DNA from: Nectonema munidae
Lineage: Eukaryota > Nematomorpha > Nectonematoida > Nectonematidae
Reading direction: 5' to 3'
Length of the DNA stretch: 64,000 nucleotides
Assembly: GCA_030549495.1 (NCBI GenBank)
Contig: JAUIRK010000903.1
Coordinates: forward strand, 2,418,001-2,482,000
Position numbers and translations under genes: made by a program
The notes under the pieces: generated by a model
Told to the model about the DNA's origin: nothing
Seen by the model: the letters and a program-made list of their open reading frames with translations, nothing else
The model's database searches: none
Part shown: one piece after another, positions 34,230 to 45,115 of the stretch
Position numbering within the stretch: position 1 is the first letter of the stretch
Layout: each line of letters starts with the position of its first letter

Positions 34230-35110
34230 TTCGAGATCAGGACACCAAGGGTCGGTTTTAAGTCCACTTCTATTTGCTGTAGTAATCGATGTGTTGTCTG
34301 AAGAACTAAGAGTTATGGAAATTACTTTTTCCTGATGCTCTTGTAATAATGATTAACAGTGCAGAAGAACTACAACTTGGACTTTAGTTTTATCAAATTT
34401 TTTTGAAAAAATACGATTGAAAATCAATTCTGAAAAGACAGACACCATGGTCTGCAGCAAAAGTGGAAATTAAATGCTAAAAATCAAGGATATTCATGGA
34501 AAAGAACTAAAACAAGTAAAAAACTTTAAGTATCTTGGTTCTTTACTTGTAGAGAACAGAGACTGTTAAAAAGAAGTTTAAGCAAGAATAGACACCCGTT
34601 GGAACAAGTGGAAAGAAGTAAACAAATTATGAATGTCAAAAGGATGCAAATTAAGTTGAAGGCCAAAGTTTATACAACGATCGTTAGACCTGTTAGCATA
34701 TGGAGCTATGTTGGAGTTTGAAAAAAAGATGAAAAAAATATAGCAACTACTGAACTATGTTTGTTGAGAACAATGCTAGGATGTTTTAAAAGACAAAATT
34801 AGAAAAGAAGTTAAAGACAAATGAGCACCGTTGAAATCAGTATGCTAAATATCATAGAAAGAAGCAAAAATTGGAGGTATAGTCATGCATGTCAAAAGAA
34901 AAGATAAAATGATGCCGTGCGTAGAATAATGGAATATCCGGTTATGGAGAAAAGAAAAAGATTTCGACCTTGTAAAAGATAAAGAGATGGAAAGAGAGAA
35001 AATTGATTGGTCTAAACTCTAAAGGAAAATGATGCGCAAGATAAAATAAATGGAGAAATGGGATCAAGGTTACCGACACCAAATATGGGGATAAGGTGCA
35101 GGGGAAAAAG
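34230..35110 (+). mobile_element. RTE-like LINE fragment
   Basis: GSVLSPLLFAVVIDVLSEEL near 34248 is the reverse transcriptase block usually followed by FADD. Next come LKINSEKTDTMVCSKSG and VKNFKYLGSLLVENRD, then ARIDTRWNKWKEVNK, and a degraded tail with GAMLEFEKKMKK, KDKIRKEVKDK and the basic end. This is the 3' half of an RTE-like LINE that has lost its endonuclease and palm N-terminus; several stops and frameshifts are present. A separate 3' fragment of the same class sits in the SMARCD gene at 56.3 kb. Confidence 0.65.
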
Positions 35111-36794
35111 TTCCTTTTCAAAGAAATAAATTAATGTATGGTTCAAAAATTTTCACATTAGAAAATTTTACACCAAGAGCAAATTTCTGTCATTTAGATG
35201 TCTTGACAATGGCCATTTTAGTAGGGGTACGTTCACTTAGGTTCCGCCATTGGATCGGGGTCAAATATGACGTTACTTTATGAAATTTTACTAAACTAAT
35301 TTTGCATGTCCAAAATTTTGGAGTTTTCAAAAATAGACCTAAAATTCGTATATGGAAAGTTAGAATTTTTGTAGAATTATATGTAATTAGATTAGTAGAT
35401 TCTAAATATGCTTTTTTGATAAAAACTTGCCAATAAAATAAATTTGGGCATGAATAAGATTATTTTGAAGAAATCAAACCTGATTTATCACAAGCACTTT
35501 TGAAAATAAGTTTTTTTATCGAGATAAAAAAAAACAAGTGGTAAAGGCAATAAACAGCGGAAAGAAGGTACAGTTTATTTTTATCTTTGTTAAAAAGGCT
35601 AGTTTCGAAAGCCCTGGATAAATAAAATTTTCAGTGTGCCCCCTCAACTTTATATAGTCTTTTTACCAGCATTCTTCATAATGGCTACAATTGTCAAATA
35701 TCTGCAGAATAAAAATGCTAATTGCCCTACTTTATTATTTCAGTAAATATTTCTGGTATAAGTATAATTAATTGTACATTTTCCAAAACGTCAAGGGTTT
35801 GGACACAGGTTCCAAGATGCGAAAAGGATGAGACAAACCCTTAAAATTTTATTTATGAAAATATATTATATAATGCTATTATATACCTAGAATTTGCCTG
35901 GTATTTAATTTGATACTTTTTTATAATGAAGTTTGCTCAGTATTTGATTTGATATAATAAATATGGCGAGATGACGCTGACGCATAAACTTGTGCTTTTG
36001 AAAAGGGATGGAAAAATCGATTTCTAATGATCTCTAGTTCTAGTGGACTAAGTATTAGTTTTAATTCTGATTTTGATTATTAAAAAATGTTATTACGATT
36101 CTAGGAATTTCTGTGATTCTGATTACTAGAATCGACCTAAAACCCTACTACCACAAAATGTTTGAAGAATCAGACAAATAGATTGAAAAAAAATTTAATT
36201 TCTTATTGTGACATTTTATTTTTACACAGTACGAACAAATTTTTTCAAAAATTTCAATGATGTTATCCACATAAAAGATATTAAATAACAAATGTTAATT
36301 GAAGGGTAATTCAAGCTAAAAATTGTTAATCGTGTATTCAAATATATTTAAAATAATACTTACTTATAGAGCTTTGCCGAATAACTCCAAATGACTGAAA
36401 AATCGCTCATTTCGTCAAGCAACAATAGATGTAATAGACTCAAAATAAAGGTTGGGTAATATTTCTTGACTCGTTACTTTGGCCATTCATGTGATAATCA
36501 TTATAAGAATAGTTAATTATGAAGGTGATTAAATGTCGAATGATGAATTGTCTTAGTGATGAAAAGTCGCGTGGTAAATGTAGTGTGATTAAGTGACAGG
36601 TAATGAAAAGTCGTAACACCAATTATGATACGCTAAGCAAGAAATGAATTTGCTAAAATTAGTGGATTCTTTTTTATTTTATTTTTTTTTTCTTGAAATC
36701 TAAATTCTAATTCATTTATGAATGGTTAACTCATCTAATACTGTAAAAATATTTGACAAGAAAAGCATCTGTAAAAAAGAAAATAAATAAATAG
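35111..36794. other. Intergenic stretch, nothing recognised
   Basis: AT-rich; a 60-codon minus-strand frame near 36.5 kb is low-complexity (repeated CHLITLHL-like runs) and is not called. Confidence 0.35.
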
Positions 36795-36859
36795 TTTATT
36801 ACAATTAAAAAATAAATTTTCACATTATCAAAATCAAATAGGATATAAGCAAAATAGAG

Positions 36860-37086
36860 TTAAGAAGTAGAGTTGTTGTTAATTTCTTCATAAAAGTTTT
36901 GCATTGATTGACTCAATTGATTAAGATTTTCGATCAAAAGAGCAGAGTTTGCTTTAGCAGCTTCGTTCGCCATATAAGATACATTTTCAACTTTACTGAA
37001 TTTTGAATCTAATTCAAAGTGAACATTAATGACTTCTTTTTGATGTTTCTTCAAATCTTTAAATCTTTTTTGGATTTTTTTGGAAT
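36860..37086 (-). CDS. Possible terminal exon of an unrecognised coiled-coil protein
   Basis: A minus-strand frame of 75 codons opens right after a polypyrimidine-AG (TTTTTAG) at 37087-37088 and runs to a stop, with AATAAA 60 bases further (TTTATT at 36795-36800). The peptide (IQKRFKDLKKHQKEV, FELDSKFSKVENVSYMANEA, AKANSALLIENLNQLSQSM, ending NNNSTS) is hydrophilic and helical with spaced hydrophobics, like small BLOC-1/BORC-type coiled-coil subunits; the resemblance to the C-terminus of BLOC1S2 is suggestive only. It begins in phase 1, so at least one upstream exon is needed. None was found within 300 bp. It could equally be a fragment of a dead gene. Confidence 0.35.
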
Positions 37087-37369
37087 CTAAAAATTTTCAT
37101 AAAGCATTATAAAAATAAGAACTATTTTGATTTATACAAAGATTATCGACGGTGAAAATTCATCAAACTTGAAATTATAATCAAATATTTTTAAAACTCT
37201 ATTATTTTTTCAAATATACATCAAAATTTTAGAAATATTTTTACTGACTTGAGTATTACCCAAAATAAAAATTAAGCGCCTTCTAAGAACAACAAACTGA
37301 ACAAATGTGCTAACTTATTTATAAAAGAAACGTAAATGTGAATATGCTTTAAGAATTAAAGTCTCAAAA

Positions 37370-38110
37370 TAGGAACGAAGCTTTTCTTCTACCTTAAATA
37401 ATAATTTATCATATGTAGAAAGACGAGTAATTCGTTTCAACTCTTGTTTTTTTCATTATTATAGACTGCATCAGAAACACACACACTTGTTGCTTTCGAT
37501 TCCTATTCACTGAATTTGTTTGTAGTTTCATGGAATAAGAACTTCATAGATTCGAGAAGATTTGTTGCAACAAGAATGTTTGCATCTTTTGACTGCAGGA
37601 TCTTCTTTGTTTTGTTCAATCTTTCTGGCAAATCATTCCAAAAAATTGTGTCTCTTGTCGTGTATTTACTTCCTGTTCAGTGTTTGCTATTATAGATTTC
37701 AGATAATTTTTTATTTTTACCAAGCTCACATATATAGCATTAGTAGTAGCAAAATGTGCTGATATCATAAATATATGGTTGACGAGATATAATGATTTTA
37801 ACACGTTTCATCTATGGCAAAGAATTTCAAAGTTTGAGGCAACACTCCAACCAAGTTACTCATTCAGTATATGGTGGGGAACTATTTGAGAGATTATTAG
37901 AAGACTGAGCACGACAAACTAAAATTGGAATTTTGTTATTATTGAGAAAATCTGCAAGTGTGTCCGTTAAAATTTTTGCTGTATGAGAAAAACGAGGATA
38001 AACATCAAGAATCCTTCTACAGAGTGACAGCCTTCAATACATCGAAGAGTAAAGGCCAGTTGATCTGTATGAGATATATCTCAAGTAGAATCCAGCATTA
38101 TTAAATAATA
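37370..38110 (-). mobile_element. hAT transposase fossil of the DUF4371 / ZMYM type
   Basis: On the minus strand, HTDQLAFTLRCIEG and VEGFLMFILVF (about 38005-38075) match the family's HTDQL-FI-RYV...VERFLKFI-I. FLNNNKIPILVCRAQSSNNL (37895-37965) matches F--ENDI-I--CRGQSYDNASN. Further down KIKNYLKSIIANTEQ and QFFGMICQKD continue in the right order. Stops and frame changes throughout. No termini found. Confidence 0.65.
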
Positions 38111-38689
38111 CTTTGACAGAACGATGCTGTTCAAGCATTATATAATTTGAACTTTAAATATTATTGTGCCTAATTAAATATGCAGTCCCGAACTTTCGAT
38201 TTTCTACGTCATTATGTTCGAAAATAACATCGCCATGATTCCTATCATTGAACGCTGATTAAGTAAACAGATTCTTTCTTTTTCTTTTTATCTATTTTAT
38301 ACGCCCTGCACGAGTTTGAAAGATTGATATCATGATAATAGGTCATTGCAAATTCCTTATCTTATTGTGTGTATCATTGATATTCCATATAAAATAGTTT
38401 CCATTCCAGCCAGTGTTCCAATTTTGCAACATATATTAATTTGAGCTTGTATAAAAATAATAGCTGTTAACAATAATTTTTATAAAACATAAAATAGTTT
38501 GTGAAACTCAATTTTCTTGGTAAAGGTGTTTATTATTCAAGATATTTTTGACGTAAAACAGACTAAAAATTTAAATTAAAGCAATAAAAGAAAACTAAAA
38601 TCATTTTACTTAAGTTTTTAACAAAAACAAATGAAAAAAAACTTAAATATTAATATCATAACTTTTATATTTGTTTCTTCAGATTTGCG
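38111..38689. other. AT-rich stretch between two transposon fossils
   Basis: Nothing recognised. Confidence 0.35.
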
Positions 38690-39330
38690 TTTGTTTATAT
38701 TTTTCTAAGTATGTGTTTTTTACGAAGTATGTCCTGTTACAGTAGACTTACCAATTTTATATTTTTCCGTTAGGTCTTTTTGTGAAAGTTTAGGAACTTT
38801 ATCGTTAATTAGTTAATAAAGTTAATTAATTTAACTTTATCTTCAAGTGATAACTCTTGACGAGAGCGTTTTGTTGAGCGAGACATGTGTGAAAAATCGA
38901 AAATAATTAGCTATAAGAAATTGCTTTGATTTGAGTGAATAAATTTTATTAGTAAACTTGCTAATGTTAATTTATTCAAACTTTGATTTATACAATCGAG
39001 TGATTATGATGTATCATTTGTAGTATAGTAATTATTTATCATATGTGGTCAGTGTCTATTTGTATGTGTGATGAAGTTTGATTAATTATAGCTTTTTTAC
39101 GATGTTTATAATTTGCATGCTTCGCAGAAGAAGAGTATGACCGGAATTGAGATGTAAAATTGCTATTATATATGTTGTATACATTCATTCAAAAAGGTGG
39201 CTGATGTACGGTTTAGAGGGATGGTCTGTTTTACGAGAATAATTTATATCTAGCGGCCACGACTTTTTGAAAAAGTCGGTTTAAAGGGGCGGCCGGTTTT
39301 ATGATGGACCGTTTTAGAGAAGTTTCACTC
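38690..39330 (-). mobile_element. Tigger (pogo) 5' end with DNA-binding domain start
   Basis: Read on the minus strand, a TA at 39331-39332 precedes the terminus GAGTGAAACTTCTCTAAAAC then GGTCC, CCGGCCGCCCC and AAGTCGTGGCCGC. This is the same long terminal region as the element at 20512. The transposase starts at the ATG at 38886: MSRSTKRSRQELSLEDKVKL, then after a stop KYKIGKSTVTG, the second helix of the helix-turn-helix domain. The rest of the transposase and the 3' end are missing. Confidence 0.7.
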
Positions 39331-39763
39331 TACATGCTTTAAATGGAGTTTTACCTGGAAAATAGTTTAAAATATATTTTTGCATAAATTTTGGGTAAAG
39401 ATCTATACATCAGATTTTTATATAGGAACAAAATTTGATCCAAACAAGACTTTCTGGATTAGAGAAGGTTGAGAGTGTAATCAACATATTTCATAGGTTT
39501 TAGAAATAAGTATAAGAAAAGAAATGTTGTATGCCACCGAAAGTCAAAGATTAGCATAACAGTAGGATGTGATTGAATAAAAAAAGACTCATCTAGGTTT
39601 TATTATTCTTTCAAGAAAAATAGGTAACAAGGTAATTCTTTTTATTTCATAAAAAAAAACTACTTACATTTATTATATTAAATAGGCTGCAGCCAATTAG
39701 ATAGAGTTTAGTTTCGTGTAATATAGGCTTTGGGTTAACTCTGAGCTCACTATTAAGTTATAA
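39331..39763. other. Intergenic stretch, nothing recognised
   Basis: AT-rich, no repeat or gene seen. Confidence 0.35.
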
Positions 39764-39880
39764 GTGGGGAGTAAGTAAGGTTCTTCTAGATGTCTGCCTA
39801 AGATATCCCATAATCTTTGGTTCAAATCCAGCACCAAAGCTTCTTCATAGTTCTCAAAGTTCACCATGAGCTCTGAAAAT
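39764..39880 (+). mobile_element. Degraded tRNA-derived SINE (family A-like)
   Basis: GAGTAAGTAAGGTTCTTC, then a B-box-like GGTTCAAATCC near 39820, then CAAAGCTTCTTCATAGTTC as in the family A body. Tail not recognisable. Confidence 0.45.
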
Positions 39881-39966
39881 TTGTCTTCTCCATGAAAAAG
39901 AACCTGTCATACCTTTATAAGAGAACTCTGTTCTAACAGGTCCAAGAAATAGGCATTGTCCTAAAC

Positions 39967-40060
39967 CAGTGGTTTTCAACTTCTTTCACTCCAATCCTCC
40001 CTTTATGAACCCTCATTATTTGTAAAATTGAGTTTTTACAAGAGTAGATACTTTTATATG
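39967..40060. mobile_element. Left terminus of a hAT element
   Basis: CAGTGGTTTTCAACTTCTTT then CACTCCAATCCTCCCTTTATG matches the start of hAT elements with the CAGTGGTTCTCAACC terminus. No right end with a matching 8-bp duplication (TCCTAAAC) was found. Confidence 0.4.
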
Positions 40061-40324
40061 TTTATCATATGGAACATTAGCAATCTTCAAAAGTATCGTT
40101 CAGAGTTTTTTTATATCTTATATTATCCTGACTCACAATATTTTAGCATTCAAAATTTTAACTCATTGAAAAAGCATTTTGTTTATTACTTGTTGCTTCA
40201 TCTGGAGCTTTAAAAAGCAGAAAAAAGAAGTGGTGCAAATTTAATATGAGAGCATTAAAATCATTTCAACCACCCTCTTTAAATGGGGTTTCGAATGTGA
40301 CTTAGTAGAAGCATAAAAAGTAAA

Positions 40325-40542
40325 CTAAGAATCACCAGAATTTTTGTCATGATTAGAGTTATATTTTTCAAGTAGCTCCAAAAAATCTTGCTCCATTTGT
40401 TGGACTTCATTATTCAACTCCAAACCACAGTCAATATCCATGTCACTATTGCACAAAAAATTTCAAGGCTCTTTTCTTTTAATAGTTGTTAGTTTTTAGA
40501 ATAATTGCTTGGCATCATACTCATGCTTGACTTGGACTTTAT
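40325..40542 (-). pseudogene. Unidentified decayed coding segment
   Basis: A minus-strand frame follows a good acceptor (TTCTTTCAG). It reads VQVKHEYDAKQLF, then KLTTIKRKEP, then an ATG-led run MDIDCGLELNNEVQQMEQDF and LELLEKYNSN to a stop at 40325-40327, all in one frame but with two internal stops. It looks protein-derived (acidic, helical) but matches no family I know. It may be a host pseudogene or the end of a transposon protein. Confidence 0.3.
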
Positions 40543-41282
40543 CTGAAAGAAAAGTAGAATATGAAATGTAAGTGTTAATAAAATTCAAAAGAAAGTAGCA
40601 TCATGTTTAATACATTCAAATTTTCAAGAATAGTTAAGGTGTCTCAAACGTAAATGTGGATATATTCTTTTGTGCAACCTTTGTTCTGGAAAAAATGAAG
40701 GCTAATACATTTGATAAGGATTTAACTCTCTCGCGTTTATTTTCTGAATTGTAACTTCTTGCTTTTTAGAGTCCAAAATGGACCCTAAACTATTTTTTAT
40801 TATAAGTAAGTATATTCTGTACAAGTGACAAATGATTGAAACGACTTTATGAATAAAGAAAATACCCTAGACAAGTAAGAAATTTAGCTGCCAAAAACTA
40901 ACAAAAATATATTTTAAAAAGCCAGAGATTTATCAGACCTCATTTGACAAATATTGTTTCAAGTCTAAGTTTTTAATAAAAATAATATATTTTTAAATAT
41001 TTCACTCTAGGATTCAATTTTATCATAAAGAGAGAAAAGGAACATTAGCTAGAACAAAAAAGAGTCTTTGAAGACATAAGGTTAGTTTCAAATTAATTGG
41101 CTATTTTAGGCTTAGTTTTATACCATTTTTAGTTCTATTTTGTTTTTTTTCAATTCTATTTTGTCTTTTTTCAATTCTATTTTGTTTTTTTGTAATTCTA
41201 ACTAAATAATCACGTTTTTTGAAATGGTTTACTATACTACACTTATGACGAGAATTGAGATTTTATGATAAAAAAAACTACG
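40543..41282. other. Intergenic stretch
   Basis: A short tandem repeat of TTTTTTCAATTCTATTTTG (three copies) lies at about 41135-41195; otherwise nothing recognised. Confidence 0.4.
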
Positions 41283-41445
41283 TATAACGTCCCTTATTCC
41301 CGAACCCACAGGGTAAGATGTGCCTCATACACAAATTTACATAAGATTAAGCAAAAAGAAATTCTTTTTCGGGTACATCTGGAATTGAACCCGAGACCTT
41401 TTGAATGAAATCCCTTAGGTCTAACCCCTATTCCATAGGCGCCTT
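41283..41445 (-). mobile_element. tRNA-derived SINE (family B)
   Basis: On the minus strand the head GGCGCCTATGGAATAGGGGT, spacer and B box GGTTCAATTCC are tRNA-like. The body (TTTTGCTTAATCTTATG, GGTTCGGGAATAAGGGACG) differs from family A, so this is a second SINE family. Confidence 0.5.
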
Positions 41446-41514
41446 TGATGTTTCTATGATAAAAACGACAAATTCGATACGGACATTTTATTTAACTTAA
41501 AATTAAAGTTATAA

Positions 41515-41656
41515 GGTAAAGGTACCATAGGGTATTTTCATCGAGAAGGCACAATTGCGCCGCTTGTATCGAACTATGAGCAAAGCAGGCTTGATGCGGA
41601 ATCGAACCCAGGAGCTTGAGTTATCGAATCCAACATCTAACCAACCCTACTCACGC
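41515..41656 (-). mobile_element. tRNA-derived SINE (family A)
   Basis: Minus-strand copy with head GCGTGAGTAGGGTTGGTTAG, B box GGTTCGATTCC, body TTCGATACAAGCGGCGCAA and tail GGTACCTTTACCT. Well preserved. Confidence 0.7.
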
Positions 41657-41794
41657 AATATACAAAGGCTAAAAAATTATTTGTTGTAATCAAAAACAGC
41701 GTTGCATAAATTCAACATTGCATAAGTTCATGAAAATTTATAGCATATTAAAAATGATGTGACTTAAAAATACATTTTGTATATTCCTTGAAAT

Positions 41795-41912
41795 GGGGCG
41801 TAAGGTTGTTTGGATTCAATATCATAAAGTAAGGGTTCGATCCAGAATCAAACCTTCTTTGCTCATACTTCGATAGAAGCGCTGCAATTGCGCTTTGTCG
41901 ATGAGTATCAAG
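41795..41912 (+). mobile_element. tRNA-derived SINE (family A), diverged
   Basis: GGGGCGTAAGGTTGTTTGG head, GGTTCGATCC B box near 41836, CTTCGATAGAAGCGCTGCAA body. The tail is cut by the transposon terminus at 41.93 kb. Confidence 0.55.
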
Positions 41913-41919
41913 TAGCGTA

Positions 41920-41960
41920 TCCAGAAATTTTTTTATGGGGGGGGGGGGGGGGGCACAAGT
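41920..41960. mobile_element. Transposon terminus with a 17-bp G run
   Basis: AGTAGCGTATCCAGAAATTT then TTTTATG and about 17 G resembles the widespread terminus CAGTGGCGTA-CCAG-AATTTTTATGGGGG. No partner end seen. Confidence 0.4.
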
Positions 41961-43745
41961 AGAAAAAATTTTTTTAAAGCTTTTTTATTGACGCTATTCA
42001 CAATTTTTTGTCATATAGTAAGTGAAGTTTGTACTTTTATAAAAAACATAATTAAAATTTTATCAGAATAGTATTTTATTCATATGGTATTAAAATAAAA
42101 TCAACTTAATTTTTATTATATCTTGCAAATTTTTTTTTTCATTGTAAAAACAAGTGTGATTTTTGCTATTCCAAACATCTTACAAAGATTTTTTTATAGA
42201 ATGATTTATAATAGTCTTCTAAAAGCAAATGATCAAGCTACTAAATTCTTGGGATTTGTGAATAATATCTAACAGTTTATGAATTATTATACAATTCAAG
42301 ATTAGACAGTACCAAAATTCGATACTGAGCTAAGTTTCGGTGGAATAAATTTACCCAGCCGATGTATTCATTATAGGTTAGAAAAATTTTAGCTTGATTC
42401 ATCAGTAACATTTTTCTCTGTTTTTCAAAATGGATCACTTTCTGTACAGGATACATAGTTTCAATATTAGAAATAGCAAGAATGAACTATTTCGATCAAA
42501 ATTACATCATCTTTGTGACAAGAATAAAGGTCTGCCCTAACACTAACATTAATTCTAACCCCGACAATACCTTTCCAAATTTTACACATTAAGGCTCATT
42601 TAGAAATTGATTGAGCACTTGTCATATATTATGCAAATTGCGGAATAAATTAGAATAGTCATTAGGTAGAACGATCTTCGCACTATTTGGAAGTGACTAG
42701 AATTTTTTTCAATCTTGCTTTTCCAAGATTTATCCTCTGCTTTCTTTTCAATGAGTTTTTATATACTCAAAGGAGACGCTTTTTATCCTATGGGACGCCA
42801 GTGTGCCATTGGGCATGAACGAGTGAAATAAAAATTTAAGCAATAAAAGAAAGCGTATAGATATTTAAATTTCAGTATTATCACACCGAACATTTAAATT
42901 TGGAAGATGAACACCAAAGTTAAGGGTCACAAGCAAGTCTATGCATTTTTCTATTGTGAAAGAAAATATATTTCATAAGTAAGGGACGATTCCGAGAATT
43001 AATGTTGAAAAATGTTTTCAAAGGGGGGAAACACTGATCCACGTTAGATTACTTTCTTTTAAATAATGGCGATGTAAATAGAAAATCTAGACCCTTGTTC
43101 ATGTGTTCTAACACAAAGCGCAGCATTGCGGTTATTTCATTTTCTTATGAATTATGCATAATTTGTATACATTTGAAAGAAGTTCCTTCCATTCATTTTT
43201 AGCAAGTTAAAATCCTTAGAATCAAATATATTTTGTTAGCATTTAAATAATTTTTAAGTATTATGTTAATAGATACACTATTATGAGCATGCAAAATGTA
43301 CCTCATCTACAACAAGTTTGAAATAGGTTAAATACCTGGGCCAATTTAATTTTCCAGGATCAATTAAAAGTTTGTTTTATAAATTATGTTTTACAGAAGT
43401 CAAAATTTTTTTTATTGAAAATCATAGAAACTCACAAAAAGAAAAAATTTTCAGATATTAAATCAAAGGCCCATATGTTAAGTCTGTTTCAAATACTTAA
43501 GATTTGTCAGAGGATTTCTAGTTACGCATCTTAAATCACTCGAACTTTATACTATTAATTAAAAGTTTGGATAAACCAAACCTTTTAACTCATGTCGGAA
43601 TTTAATTAAAAATATGGAAAGAGAAAAACTTAAAAAATCAAAAATTTCGTCCCAAATAAAAATTATTTTTAATGATTGAGAAAATTTAGAAAGTAAACAT
43701 GAAAATTTTTACAACTTTATTATTAAATTTGTAGCATGCAAACTA
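41961..43745. other. 3' flank of OSGEP, no gene
   Basis: AT-rich, nothing recognised. TTTATT at 43746-43751 is the likely minus-strand AATAAA of OSGEP, about 53 bases past its stop. Confidence 0.4.
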
Positions 43746-43803
43746 TTTATTGAAAAATAGTGTATTTGATAAAAAGAGCAAGCAGATCATATTTAACTGT
43801 ATT

Positions 43804-44808
43804 TTACTCTCTCCACTTCACTTCCACACTGTCTGTACGATACCTTTGAGTAATTGTAGTTTCGTTAAAGGGTGTGGCATGATTGGATGAGTGCATAAGG
43901 TTGGCTGTGTGTGCAATCATCGCACCATTGTCAATACAAAAACGCTCATCCGTGGCATATAATTTGGCAGAGCGCTCCTTCGCCATCGACTCCATCATCG
44001 CTTGCAGTCTTAGGTTGCACCCAACTCCACCAACTATCAAAATTTCGGAAGACCCACAATGAGCCACGGCACGTTCTGTTATTTCAACAAGCATGGCGAA
44101 CGTTGTTTCTTGGAGAGAAAAGCAGAGATCTTCATTACTAAAGTCGTTCTTCTTCAAAGTCTCCAAATTGTCTTCAATGTGAGAGAGAATGCCTGAAAAT
44201 GAGACATCCATGCCCTTAACAACGTAGGGCAAATTGGCCAACTTTTGCCCCTTTCTCGCCAGCACTTCGATGTTGAAGCCGGGAGAGGGGTCGTTGGAGA
44301 GGGAAAGAATGCGAGCGAACCTATCGAGACAATTACCCAGCGCGATATCTAGAGTTTCGCCAAAGACATGATAGCGTCGATGAGAATATGAAATGACTTG
44401 AGTATTGCCGCCACTCACATAAAGAATAACAGGATCTTGAGCGTTCGTAATCAATCTTCCCATCTCAATGTGCGCAATGCAGTGATTGACGTCTACAATT
44501 GGCTTCTTCCACATTTGACCCAACATTCTAACAACCAGTGCGACTAAAGCGAGTGGATTACCCAGACCAGGACCTTTTGTATAGGCTAAGATGTCAATTT
44601 GAGAGCGCGAAATGTTAGCTTCGTGTAATGCCTCTTTTATCAATGGAATGATAAACTCCCTATGATGTTCTGCTATTTGTTTAGGAGAAAATCCTTCGCC
44701 GGGTGGAGGCACGTAGGTGTGACGAGGATTTGATAGAACAACTCCATCTTTGACTACGCCGATACCCAATTTATTGGCGCTGCCTTCAAAGCCCAAGCAT
44801 GTGACCAT
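43804..44808 (-). CDS. OSGEP: tRNA N6-threonylcarbamoyladenosine synthase, KEOPS subunit OSGEP/KAE1, complete
   Basis: 334 residues in one exon; human OSGEP has 335. OSGEP is the catalytic subunit of KEOPS and transfers the threonylcarbamoyl group to A37 of ANN-decoding tRNAs in the cytosol and nucleus. The ASKHA fold marks are in place: [15 protein letters not shown] at 5-19, [12 protein letters not shown] at 76-87, the metal-binding [13 protein letters not shown] with His109 and His113, [50 protein letters not shown] and [13 protein letters not shown] carrying the third metal ligand Asp (about residue 293). It ends [15 protein letters not shown], like the human TQRYRTDEVEVTWRD. The gene is noticeably more GC-rich than its flanks, and no key residue is missing. 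The absence of a mitochondrial leader separates it from OSGEPL1. Confidence 0.97.
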   Translation of the reverse strand: MVTCLGFEGSANKLGIGVVKDGVVLSNPRHTYVPPPGEGFSPKQIAEHHREFIIPLIKEALHEANISRSQIDILAYTKGPGLGNPLALVALVVRMLGQMWKKPIVDVNHCIAHIEMGRLITNAQDPVILYVSGGNTQVISYSHRRYHVFGETLDIALGNCLDRFARILSLSNDPSPGFNIEVLARKGQKLANLPYVVKGMDVSFSGILSHIEDNLETLKKNDFSNEDLCFSLQETTFAMLVEITERAVAHCGSSEILIVGGVGCNLRLQAMMESMAKERSAKLYATDERFCIDNGAMIAHTANLMHSSNHATPFNETTITQRYRTDSVEVKWRE

Positions 44809-45014
44809 TAGAAATTATTTTAAAAACACTATTTATTGATAAGTAATTTGATTAAAATTTGCATAGTGTATGAATTACAATTAGTATGATGTCAAAATGA
44901 CATCAAAGAAACATTTCAGATCACAGACAGAGTCATACAAAATGATTAGTATGATTGAAAGAGTACAAATATTTTACGAATTAAAATTACCCAATCAAAA
45001 TTAAAAGGCATAAA
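44809..45014. promoter_or_regulatory. 5' flank of OSGEP
   Basis: AT-rich, presumably with the promoter. A direct repeat-like ATGATGTCAAAATGACATCA palindromic segment (TGATGTCA/TGACATCA, CRE-like halves) lies near 44886-44905 and could be a bZIP site; this is speculative. Confidence 0.25.
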
Positions 45015-45115
45015 CAGGGTTATCTCGGTGCTAGGCTACAATAACAAAAAATCTTGGGCTCGAATCCAGCATTAAACCTTGCTTTTTCATAGTTCGATAC
45101 AAGCGGTGATTTGGT
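45015..45115 (+). mobile_element. tRNA-derived SINE (family A), diverged
   Basis: GGGTTATCTCGGTGCTAGG head, GGGCTCGAATCC B box near 45057, then TTTTTCATAGTTCGATACAA and GCGGTG body. Truncated before the tail. Confidence 0.5.

Noticed and set aside
43911-44141. 76-codon plus-strand frame inside OSGEP
   Set aside because: Shadow of OSGEP coding.
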